Part shown: positions 1-5,594 of the stretch, one piece after another
Position numbering within the stretch: the first letter of the stretch is position 1
Layout of the letters: the number at the start of each line of letters is the position of its first letter
Assembly: GCA_021787775.1 (NCBI GenBank)
Contig: JAJYLK010000094.1
Coordinates: forward strand, 1-5,594
DNA length: 5,594 nucleotides
Source: Actinomycetes bacterium
GTDB lineage: Bacteria > Actinomycetota > Thermoleophilia > BMS3ABIN01
Reading direction: 5' to 3'
Program-made: the position numbers and the translations under genes
Notes under the pieces: generated by a model
The model's input: the letters and a program-made list of their open reading frames with translations, nothing else
Database searches by the model: none
Told to the model about the DNA's origin: nothing

Positions 1-262
1 AGGAGAAAGGAACCAAGGAAGAACTTGCGAAAGGACCCGTGTCAGGAAGCTGGCCCCGCGGGACAAGAAGGGCCAAATTGCAGCCGGTCGCTGCCGCCAT
101 ATTGGTCGCGCTACAACGGCCGCAGACCGCGCCCAAGAGGTTGAAGAAGGCCGTCTGCCGCTTTACATTCGATAGTTAATTTGCTGGCATCTGTTCTGGT
201 ATACCGCTGGATAGGTGGCGCCAATGTGCACGACAGCCAGACTGCTTGAGCTACTCTCCACT
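1..262. other. Left flank with no assignable gene
   Basis: No recognisable gene was found here. On the plus strand two frames run in from the left edge and end close together, at TAG 173-175 and TAA 177-179. Both give short basic peptides with no motif I know, and their third-position composition is mixed, so neither is convincing. Either could be the tail of a gene starting outside the window. Bases 180-262 are stop-rich intergenic DNA lying downstream of the minus-strand lipoprotein gene. They hold a short palindrome, GGTATACC at 198-205, but no hairpin followed by a T-run that would mark a terminator. Confidence 0.4.
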
Positions 263-826
263 CTACTTGATCTCATCCGGATGCGCGTTGGCGATCTGGT
301 CGGCTTGGCTCTCGGCCTGCTGCACCTTCGCGTTCAGGTCATTCTCCGTCTTCTGCAGGTCGGCGAACTTCCTGGCGGTGTCCGGCTGGTCGAAGCCGGG
401 GTCCGCCATCATCAGCACGACTTTCTGCTGCTGCGTCTGCCTCAGGCTCCTGGCGGCATCGAGCGCCTGGCTCTTGGCCTGAAGATACTTGCGGAAGTCG
501 CTACTGATGTTGAGCCTGGCGGCCTGGTCGACCTTCGCCTTGGCGTCCTCGATCTGGGGGATCGCCTGGTTCAGCAGGTCATTGGCCTGGCTGAGCGTCT
601 GTTTTTCCGTGTCCAGCTGCCGCAGGTTGGACTGCTGCGAGGCCTGGTCCAGAAGCGTGTCCACCTGCTGCACCTTGTTCTGGACGGAGTTGATCAGGTC
701 GCCGGACTGATGTACCAGGTCATTGGCGTCGCCGGTCTGCGAACCGCAGCCGGCCAGCAGCGCCAGCACCATTGCCGCGGCAGCAGCCAGCGCCATTGCC
801 ATGATTGTTGTTTTTTTGTTAATCAA
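263..826 (-). CDS. Coiled-coil lipoprotein of unknown function
   Basis: Predicted 187-residue secreted lipoprotein, transcribed away from the kinase operon. The N-terminus has two lysines (4-5), a hydrophobic Ala/Leu/Met stretch (about 8-24) and a lipobox L-A-G-C with the lipidated cysteine at residue 27. The mature part of about 160 residues is rich in Gln, Asp, Ala and Leu, with heptad-like spacing over most of its length, so it should be mainly helical and coiled-coil, anchored on the outer face of the membrane. The chosen start is TTG at 826; it keeps the positive n-region of the signal peptide. An ATG at residue 9 would lose both lysines. No good ribosome binding site precedes either. 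I do not recognise the family. Position opposite a wall-growth kinase operon suggests an envelope role, but that is inference. The overlapping plus-strand open frames are shadows. Confidence 0.8.
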   Translation of the reverse strand: MINKKTTIMAMALAAAAAMVLALLAGCGSQTGDANDLVHQSGDLINSVQNKVQQVDTLLDQASQQSNLRQLDTEKQTLSQANDLLNQAIPQIEDAKAKVDQAARLNISSDFRKYLQAKSQALDAARSLRQTQQQKVVLMMADPGFDQPDTARKFADLQKTENDLNAKVQQAESQADQIANAHPDEIK

Positions 827-877
827 GGAGTTGCGGCCTGGAGGTTCCGGATTATTGTGGGTATGCTTTTTTTATCG

Positions 878-893
878 CGGATACGGGTATGCG
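878..893. promoter_or_regulatory. Near-palindromic possible operator
   Basis: The 16 bases CGGATACGGGTATGCG form an inverted repeat in which six of eight base pairs match: CG, one mismatch, ATAC, one central mismatch, then GTAT and CG. The right half overlaps a GGGTATGC motif (885-892) that also occurs at 859-866; a shorter GGGTAT copy starts at 904. A two-fold symmetric site with half-site repeats between divergent genes is typical of a dimeric regulator's operator. No regulator gene is in the window, so the bound factor is unknown and the call rests on symmetry alone. Confidence 0.35.
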
Positions 894-959
894 TTCATGT
901 CGCGGGTATATTAATCAACTTTACATTTTTTCGCCAATCCCGCGGGTTTTTGCGGAAAG

Positions 960-995
960 GGGCAGTGCTTTTCAGTTGGAGGAATCGCACTGCCC
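960..995 (+). promoter_or_regulatory. Perfect 9-bp hairpin in the kinase leader
   Basis: The arms GGGCAGTGC (960-968) and GCACTGCCC (987-995) pair perfectly around an 18-base loop. The right arm ends 17 bases before the kinase ATG and just before its ribosome binding site. The loop contains GGAGGA (978-983), a strong Shine-Dalgarno-like sequence too far from the ATG to serve it directly. No T-run follows on either strand, so it is not an ordinary intrinsic terminator. It could be an mRNA structure affecting translation or stability, or a DNA site for a dimeric protein. Confidence 0.5.
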
Positions 996-1002
996 GGACA
1001 GA

Positions 1003-1007
1003 AGAGG
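1003..1007 (+). promoter_or_regulatory. Ribosome binding site of the kinase gene
   Basis: AGAGG lies five bases before the ATG at 1013. It decides the start: the same frame is open far upstream to 215, but only from 1013 does the protein look like a kinase N-terminus. Confidence 0.55.
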
Positions 1008-1012
1008 TACTG

Positions 1013-2726
1013 ATGTCCAGTCTCGAGCAGCCAACCACGCGGATCCCTGCCGGCGGCGGCGATGGCGGTGGAACGGTCATCCTCGACCGCTATGAGCTGA
1101 CCGGGCAAATCGGCCGCGGCGGCTTCTCCACCGTTTACCGTGCCTGGGACCGCAAGATGCAGCGCCAGGTCGCGGTCAAGGCGGTCCGGCGCACCGAAGA
1201 GCTCACCGGGCGCGCCGCGCATGAAGCGAAGGCCGCGGCCAAGCTGAGCCATCCCCACATAGTCACCGTCTTCGAGCTGGCGGAAGACACTGACGGAGCG
1301 AATCGCTTCGGCTTCGCTGACCGACCGCGAGGCGGTCGATGTGGCCCGCCAGGTGCTGGAGGCTTTGGAGCACGCCCACGAGCGCGGCGTCATCCACCGT
1401 GACATCAAGCCCGACAACATCATGCTGGCGGAAGGAAGGGGGCCGCTGGCAAAGGTGATGGATTTCGGCATCGCCCAGCTGGAGAACACGCAGCGGCTGA
1501 CGCGGCAGGGGGATGTCATCGGCACGCTGGCCTACATGTCACCCGAACAGGCCGACGGCCGGGCACTGGACGGCGCCACCGACGTCTACTCCACCGCTCT
1601 GACCCTTTATGAATGCCTGGCCGGCGAGAACCCGTTCCGCGCCTCCGGCGCCGCGGAAACAGTCGCCCGCATCAACGCCGGCGCGGAGCCGCTGTCGCGG
1701 ATACGCCCGGACCTGCCCCGCGAGCTGTCGCGGCTGGTGGAGCAGGCCATGGACCCCGACCCGCTTCAGCGCCTGGGCCTGCGCAGTTTTGCCGCCGGCC
1801 TGGCGGAGCTGGCGCCCGAGCTGGGCACTGCCGAGCATGCGACCACAGTGCTTCGGCGGGCCGATCGCCCGCGGCCGGCTGTCTATGATGATGTGGCCCG
1901 GCGCTACGGTCATATCGCCGCGCGCGCCGCCAACGCCGGTCTGGCGCTGATGGTGGCCTGGGTGGCGGTTTACGGTTCCTCCTATTATCCTTCGCCCTGG
2001 CGGCTGCCGCTGGTGCTGGGCGCCGCCGCGGCGGTGGCGCTGCTGCCGCGCCTGGGCATGGCGGCGCTGGCAGTGTTGGCGCTGCTGCCGGTGATTTCCT
2101 ACTCGGTGGCGCTGGGCGCCATCCTGGCCGCCGTAGTGGGGGCGTATTACCTGATGTTCGGCCTGCTGTGGCCGCGAGTGGCGCTGCTGCCGGCGCTGGC
2201 GGTGGCGCTGGGCGTGATCGGCGCCGCGCTGGCCTTCCCGGCGATCGCCGGCTCGGTGGGCAGGCTCCGGCGGGGACCGGTCCTGGCGCTGCTGGGAGGC
2301 ATCGCTTTTGTCGCCGTGCAGCTGGCGCTCTCCCGAGGGGCCGATTTTCTGGGCCTGGCAGGTGGTTTCGATCTCAGGGCGCTGTCCGGTAGCTACAATC
2401 CGGTGCAGGTGCTGCGCGCCCTGGCGGAGCCTGTGCGCCAGCAGCCGGTGATCATGGCTCAGCCCGGCATCTGGCTGGCGGCGGCGCTGCCGGCGGCGCT
2501 GCTGGTGCGACGGCGCAGCCTGCCGCTCGATTTCGCCGGCCTGTTTTTGTCCGACGCGGTGCTGATCGGCGGTTATCTGGCGCTGCCATCGGTGTTTGCC
2601 GGTTTCCGCCTCCCGGCGGCCGCCTTTATGAAAACGCTGGTCTTATGCGTTATAATCCAGGTCGTGTTGCTTCTGCTGTCTCCGAGAATCAGTCTGCCAG
2701 TTCCCTCCCCCCATGAGCGTACTTAA
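1013..2726 (+). pseudogene. Ser/Thr protein kinase with polytopic membrane domain, frameshifted
   Basis: Eukaryote-type (PknB/PrkC-like) Ser/Thr kinase in two frames. From ATG 1013 the first frame gives the N-lobe: glycine loop GRGGFSTV (residues 34-41), catalytic lysine in VAVK (Lys56), helix-C Glu71 and HPHIVTVFEL, reliable to about Asp92 (1286-1288). Kinase-like sequence resumes in the +1 frame near 1284 (KTLTERI). It carries HRDIKPDN (1395-1418), DFG (1461-1469) and SPE (1539-1547), and stops at TAA 2724. Between the halves the strand-4, strand-5 and hinge segment is absent, about 12-13 residues judged against PrkC. A deletion of 3k+2 bases explains both loss and shift. If real, the kinase is dead; if an assembly error, the intact protein is near 585 residues. 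From about 1929 to 2690 follow roughly eight hydrophobic helices and no PASTA repeats. It overlaps fhaA by 14 bases. The fragment open from GTG 1341 lacks the N-lobe. Confidence 0.85.
1277..1290 (+). other. Deletion and frameshift junction in the kinase
   Basis: At this point the kinase homology passes from one frame to the next. Frame 1013 reads ELAED to 1288 and then turns to non-kinase sequence, while the +1 frame reads KTLTERI from 1284, followed by LTDREAVDVARQ, a normal kinase continuation. The hinge, with its usual YLVMEYV-like block, is missing. No slippery heptamer is visible. The exact breakpoint cannot be fixed because the two readings overlap by a few bases. Confidence 0.75.
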
Positions 2727-3495
2727 GAAACTTGAGGAAAAGATTCAGGGCCTGTTTGAAGGAGGCTTCGGCCGTGCCTTCAAATCGCCCGTGCAACCGG
2801 TGGAGCTGGCGCGCAAGCTGATCAAGGAGATGGACGTGCACAAGGTCATCAGCGTCTCGCGGGTGTACGCGCCCAATGAATACACGCTGTTTCTCTCCCC
2901 CGGGGATGAGGAGCAGTTCCAGGCATATGAGGATCAGCTAAAGAGCGACCTGGCGGACTATCTGACCGAGCACGCCCGGCGGGAGAACTATGACCTGCTG
3001 ACGCGTCCGATCATCGTCGTCGAGACCGACGAAGACCTGCAGGTGGGCGAGTTCGGCATCGCCACCCGGATGGTCTCGGGTCCGGAGCCGCCGGCGCCGG
3101 AAGCGCCCGCCACCGAGCCGGAGATCGGGCAGACGGTGATCTACCGGCCTTCCCAGATCGACGGCACCATGGCGGTCAGTGCCGATGAGGCCCGGGCGCT
3201 GGGCCTGGACCGCGAGTGCGTCACCCTGACCGCCGACGGCCAGACCTACGAGGTCAACAAGCGTGTGGTGCTCATCGGCCGCAGCAGCCAGGCCGACATG
3301 CCACTGGCGGACGCCAACATCTCGCGGCGCCACGCCGAGCTGCGGCAGCAGGGCAACGATTACGTGATCGTCGATCTTGATAGCACGAACGGCGTAGAGG
3401 TCAACGGCCGCCGGGTCAAGACCAAAACACTCGCCAGCGGCGATGTGATCATCCTGGGAACGACGAGAGTGAGGTTCGAGAGGAAGCTATGCTAG
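2713..3495 (+). CDS. fhaA: FhaA-type protein: DUF3662 plus C-terminal FHA domain
   Basis: Cytoplasmic phosphothreonine-reading adaptor of 260 residues. Residues 1-118 match the DUF3662 (FhaA N-terminal) pattern, with GLFEGGFGRAFKSPVQPVELA and later APNEY and LSPGD. Residues 119-180 form a short Pro/Glu/Ala-containing linker. The FHA domain spans about 186-255, with GR (189-190), SRRH (204-207) and STNG (224-227), the residues that hold phosphothreonine. In mycobacteria FhaA binds phosphorylated wall-synthesis partners such as MviN; the partner here is unknown. The protein is about half the length of the mycobacterial one because the long low-complexity linker is missing. ATG 2713 is well supported by the family N-terminus but is preceded by a C-rich run with no ribosome binding site. 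The kinase frame ends 11 bases inside the gene, so translation is probably coupled to the kinase. Confidence 0.93.
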   Translation: MSVLKKLEEKIQGLFEGGFGRAFKSPVQPVELARKLIKEMDVHKVISVSRVYAPNEYTLFLSPGDEEQFQAYEDQLKSDLADYLTEHARRENYDLLTRPIIVVETDEDLQVGEFGIATRMVSGPEPPAPEAPATEPEIGQTVIYRPSQIDGTMAVSADEARALGLDRECVTLTADGQTYEVNKRVVLIGRSSQADMPLADANISRRHAELRQQGNDYVIVDLDSTNGVEVNGRRVKTKTLASGDVIILGTTRVRFERKLC

Positions 3496-4061
3496 AGCCG
3501 GTTCTGCTAGGGTTCAAGGTCCTGTTCCTCCTGCTTTTGTACCTGTTCATCTTCCGCGTCATCCGCAGCGCCGGCCGCGACCTGAAGGCGGGCGCCGAAC
3601 CGGCGGCGATGCCGGCGGCGCCGGTTGTGGGAGCGATGCGGGCGCCGGTCGTGGCGCCGGTCGTGGCCCCGTCAGCGCCGGTCCGCGGTGAACGGCGGCC
3701 GATCCCTGCCGATTCGGCCGAAGCCGACGTCGGCAACACCAGCGAGTTCGATTACCTGAAGTCGAAGATCAAGCCGCGCCTGGTGGTGCAGCGCAGCAAG
3801 ATCCTGCCCGACGGCAAGGTGTTCCGTTTGAAGGGCGGCGCCACCATTGGCCGCTCCCCCCGCAGCGACATCGTCCTCGAGGACGACTATGTTTCCTCTA
3901 CGCATGTACGCGTGTTCGCCCGCCGTCAGTTCCTCTATCTGGAGGACCTGGGCAGCACGAACGGCACCTTTGTGGACGGGCGCCGTGTCGATGGCGAAGT
4001 CCAGATCAAACCGGGCCAGGAAATAGTCATCGGGGACACGATCTTCCGGTATGAAGAGTAG
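3489..4061 (+). CDS. fhaB: FhaB-type membrane-anchored FHA protein
   Basis: Adaptor of 190 residues. A hydrophobic helix at about residues 5-24 anchors it, followed by basic residues that place the rest in the cytoplasm. An Ala/Pro/Val linker (about 36-66) with an APVV repeat leads to a conserved-looking segment (about 83-105) and an FHA domain (about 113-186): GRSPRSDI (121-128), SSTH (136-139) and the EDLGSTNGTFVDG block (152-164), very like mycobacterial FhaB (FipA). In that family FhaB is phosphorylated by the kinases and links signalling to the division machinery. Thr84 is the only threonine before the FHA domain and so a possible phosphoacceptor. The start ATG 3489 overlaps the fhaA stop by seven bases (ATGCTAG) and has AGAGGA just upstream, so the two are coupled. 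Confidence 0.92.
   Translation: MLEPVLLGFKVLFLLLLYLFIFRVIRSAGRDLKAGAEPAAMPAAPVVGAMRAPVVAPVVAPSAPVRGERRPIPADSAEADVGNTSEFDYLKSKIKPRLVVQRSKILPDGKVFRLKGGATIGRSPRSDIVLEDDYVSSTHVRVFARRQFLYLEDLGSTNGTFVDGRRVDGEVQIKPGQEIVIGDTIFRYEE
3618..3683 (+). repeat. 12-base repeat coding the APVV linker of fhaB
   Basis: GCGCCGGTCGTG occurs twice in tandem (3642-3653 and 3654-3665). A one-mismatch copy lies at 3618-3629 and a truncated copy, GCGCCGGTC, at 3675-3683. In frame it encodes Ala-Pro-Val-Val, so copy-number change would lengthen or shorten the linker between membrane helix and FHA domain without a frameshift. Confidence 0.7.
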
Positions 4062-4116
4062 TGGCGCGCTACCGACAGTTCCGCCCGTGCGCCCTGACCG
4101 GCTGATGCCCTGACCC
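4062..4116 (+). promoter_or_regulatory. fhaB-pstP gap with chained mini-frames
   Basis: The 55-base gap has no Shine-Dalgarno sequence ahead of pstP. Two tiny frames bridge it: GTG 4061 overlaps the fhaB stop and ends at TGA 4103-4105, and ATG 4105 overlaps that stop (TGATG) and ends at TGA 4111-4113, three bases before the pstP ATG. This arrangement would allow repeated stop-and-restart by the same ribosomes. It may equally be chance in GC-rich DNA. Confidence 0.25.
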
Positions 4117-5433
4117 ATGTCCGCCACTTTTGCCACAGCCACCGATACCGGCCGCGTCCGAGCCTCGAACGAGGACGCGCTGTTCGCCCGTCCCCCGGTG
4201 TTCATGGTGGCCGACGGCATGGGCGGTCCGCAGGGCGGGGAAATCGCCTCCGGAATCACCGCCAAAGCTTTCGAATGGTACATGCCCCAGGGGCTGGATG
4301 GCGAGCAGGAACTAACAAAACTTATCGAAAAGGTCAATGAGAATATCTTCCAGCTGGCGGTGGCTGAGAACCGCCTCGGCATGGGAACGACCGTGACCGC
4401 GGCGCTGCTGGCCGGCAAATCGGTGGTGCTGGCGCATGTCGGCGACAGCCGCGCCTACCTGTGGCGCGGCGGCGGGCTGCGGCAGCTGACGGCCGACCAC
4501 TCGCTGGTCGCGGAGATGGTCCGCAGCGGCGAACTCAGTCCCGACGAGGCCAGCTCGCATCCGCAGCGCAGCATCATCACCCGCGCCCTGGGCGTGGACG
4601 AGACCGTCGAGGTGGATACCCAGCGGCTCGATTGGGAGCCGGGGGACGTGTTCGTGCTCTGCAGCGACGGTTTGTACTCGATGCTTGCGGACGCGGAGAT
4701 CGCCAGCGTGCTGGAGCGCTGGGATGATTTGAACGGCATGGCGGCGGCGCTGGTCAACAAGGCCAATGAAAACGGAGGCCACGACAATATCTCGGTGGTG
4801 CTTTTCTGTCCCGACGGCTCGCTGCAGGGCGAGGCGGCGGGCGAGTCCGACACCGGGGTGCTGCGCCTGCCCGATCACGCCGACTTCGATTTTGAGCTGC
4901 CGCTCGAGAAACCGGGCGCAGCCGGCGCGGCGCCGCCGCGCGGGGTATTCGGGCGCATCAGGCACAACTGGTTGCTGAGGACGGCCTCTGGCCAGATCAT
5001 CACTGGCGTCGTCATTGTGCTCATATTGCTGGCCGGGGGCTGGTTTGGCACCCGCCAGATATATTTCCTTGGAGTCGCCGACGGCCGCATTGTCATTTAT
5101 CAGGGCGTTCCATACAGCATCGGGCCGCTGGATCTCTTTTCCGCCAGCTACAAGAGCCCGGTCCGCTATGATGACCTGGCCGCGTTCGAACAGGAGACCG
5201 TGGATCGCCAGGATCTGCATTCGCACAGCACGGCTCAGCAGATCCTCGACAATTATTCCGCTGAGATGCGCCAGCGAGAGCAGCAGCAACAGGCCGCCCA
5301 GGCGGCGGCCGCGGCAGCCGGAACCGACACCACCGCCGGTCCCGGGGGCTCGGGCGACACCGGCGGCGGAAGCATTCCGGGCGTTTCCTCAGCCAATCCG
5401 GCGGCACCCGCCGGCGGAGGGGTGGCGCCCTAG
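4117..5433 (+). CDS. pstP: PP2C-family Ser/Thr phosphatase, membrane-anchored
   Basis: Metal-dependent phosphatase of 438 residues that removes phosphate from the kinase and its targets. The catalytic domain (about 1-232) shows the PP2C motifs: SNED (17-20), ADGMGG (32-37), MGTT (89-92), HVGDSRAYLWR (107-117), CSDGLYSML (182-190) and GGHDNISVV (220-228). Metal-binding aspartates are expected at 20, 33, 184 and 223, and all are present. An acidic, Gly/Ala/Pro linker (233-285) leads to one membrane helix (about 293-309). Outside the membrane, residues 312-345 include GVADGRIVIYQGV, like the corresponding region of mycobacterial PstP, then a helical stretch and a Gln/Ala then Gly/Pro/Ala-rich tail (about 384-438) that is probably disordered. 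ATG 4117 is fixed by an in-frame TGA at 4111. It has no clear ribosome binding site. The stop touches the next start. Confidence 0.95.
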   Translation: MSATFATATDTGRVRASNEDALFARPPVFMVADGMGGPQGGEIASGITAKAFEWYMPQGLDGEQELTKLIEKVNENIFQLAVAENRLGMGTTVTAALLAGKSVVLAHVGDSRAYLWRGGGLRQLTADHSLVAEMVRSGELSPDEASSHPQRSIITRALGVDETVEVDTQRLDWEPGDVFVLCSDGLYSMLADAEIASVLERWDDLNGMAAALVNKANENGGHDNISVVLFCPDGSLQGEAAGESDTGVLRLPDHADFDFELPLEKPGAAGAAPPRGVFGRIRHNWLLRTASGQIITGVVIVLILLAGGWFGTRQIYFLGVADGRIVIYQGVPYSIGPLDLFSASYKSPVRYDDLAAFEQETVDRQDLHSHSTAQQILDNYSAEMRQREQQQQAAQAAAAAAGTDTTAGPGGSGDTGGGSIPGVSSANPAAPAGGGVAP

Positions 5434-5594
5434 ATGGAACGCCGGCGCGAGTTGATCAATTTCATTCCCGTGGTGCTGCTGACCGTCATCGGTTTCAGCA
5501 GCGTCTACGCCGCCCGCTCGGCGCAGATAAATTCGAGCTCCCTGACCTACGGGCTGCTGTTTATCGCTATCTTTCTGGCAGTCCACATCTTCCT
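5434..5594 (+). CDS. rodA: FtsW/RodA-family protein, N-terminal part
   Basis: Only the first 53 codons lie in the window; the frame is open at the right edge. The ATG immediately follows the pstP stop (TAGATG). GGAGG at 5416-5420, inside pstP, is 13 bases upstream and may be its ribosome binding site. The peptide begins with a basic patch (MERRREL), then a hydrophobic helix (about 9-25, including VLLTVIGFSSVYAAR) and a second one beginning near LTYGLLFIAIFLAVH. This matches the start of SEDS (FtsW/RodA/SpoVE) proteins, the polytopic peptidoglycan glycosyltransferases for elongation or division. The same order, pstP then rodA, is found in mycobacteria. FtsW rather than RodA is possible, since the diagnostic regions are outside the window. 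Confidence 0.8.
   Translation, partial: MERRRELINFIPVVLLTVIGFSSVYAARSAQINSSSLTYGLLFIAIFLAVHIF

Larger units (their letters stand above)
827..1012. promoter_or_regulatory. Divergent intergenic control region
   Basis: This is the 186-base gap between the divergent lipoprotein and kinase genes. It is visibly richer in A/T than the flanking genes, with T-runs at about 866-873 and 926-931, as expected of a promoter region. TATATT at 907-912 is a possible -10 element for the plus strand and AATAAT (856 to 851 on the minus strand) for the lipoprotein gene, but neither has a convincing -35 at normal spacing, so I do not place a promoter. The region also holds the near-palindrome at 878-893, three GGGTAT motifs and the hairpin at 960-995, listed separately. 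Confidence 0.6.

Noticed and set aside
118..162. Inverted repeat GCAGAC / GTCTGC near the left edge
   Set aside because: The stem is only six pairs with a mismatch and a 25-base loop, has no T-run, and may lie inside unidentified coding sequence.
3..179. C-terminal end of a gene entering from the left
   Set aside because: Two frames compete, neither has a recognisable motif or steady codon bias, so no gene is called.
960..995. Hairpin as an intrinsic terminator
   Set aside because: No T-run follows the stem on either strand, and it sits directly before a ribosome binding site rather than after a gene.
215..1012. Open plus-strand frame running into the kinase N-terminus
   Set aside because: It lies opposite the lipoprotein gene and encodes no kinase-like or signal sequence; a ribosome binding site and the family N-terminus support ATG 1013.
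1277..1290. Programmed ribosomal frameshift in the kinase
   Set aside because: No slippery sequence is visible, and the hinge segment is missing altogether, which frameshifting would not explain.
3672..5289. Long minus-strand open frames (3672-4418, 4312-5289) opposite fhaB and pstP
   Set aside because: They mirror strongly supported FHA and PP2C genes, show no domain of their own, and are expected in GC-rich coding DNA.

Overview
The window carries a Ser/Thr-phosphorylation module of the kind that controls cell-wall growth in Actinomycetota. The evidence is the gene set and order: a eukaryote-type Ser/Thr kinase, FhaA (DUF3662 plus FHA), membrane-anchored FhaB (FHA), a membrane-anchored PP2C phosphatase (PstP type), and the start of an FtsW/RodA-family protein. 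The coding sequence is GC-rich with strong G/C preference at third codon positions. The kinase ends in a many-helix membrane domain instead of the PASTA repeats of classical PknB. I infer a lineage away from the well-known mycobacteria and streptomycetes, perhaps a deep-branching or subsurface actinobacterium, but the genus cannot be told from this window.

Layout. Bases 1-262 hold no gene I can name. Bases 263-826 (minus strand) encode a small coiled-coil lipoprotein. Bases 827-1012 are an AT-richer divergent intergenic region with a near-palindrome, repeated GGGTAT motifs and a perfect 9-bp hairpin just before the kinase ribosome binding site. Bases 1013-2726 are the kinase, read in two frames: the N-lobe up to about 1288, then the rest of the kinase domain and the membrane domain in the +1 frame. 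The hinge region between the halves is missing, which fits one small deletion (real or an assembly error). fhaA (2713-3495), fhaB (3489-4061), pstP (4117-5433) and rodA/ftsW (5434 to the right edge) follow on the same strand with overlaps or tiny gaps, so they are almost certainly one operon.

How they work together (family knowledge plus inference): the kinase phosphorylates itself and targets, the FHA proteins bind phosphothreonine and carry the signal to wall-synthesis and division partners, PstP reverses it, and the RodA/FtsW protein is the peptidoglycan polymerase class the module regulates. The module itself is a known actinobacterial theme. The less ordinary parts are the polytopic kinase tail, the hinge deletion, the divergent lipoprotein and the structured leader.
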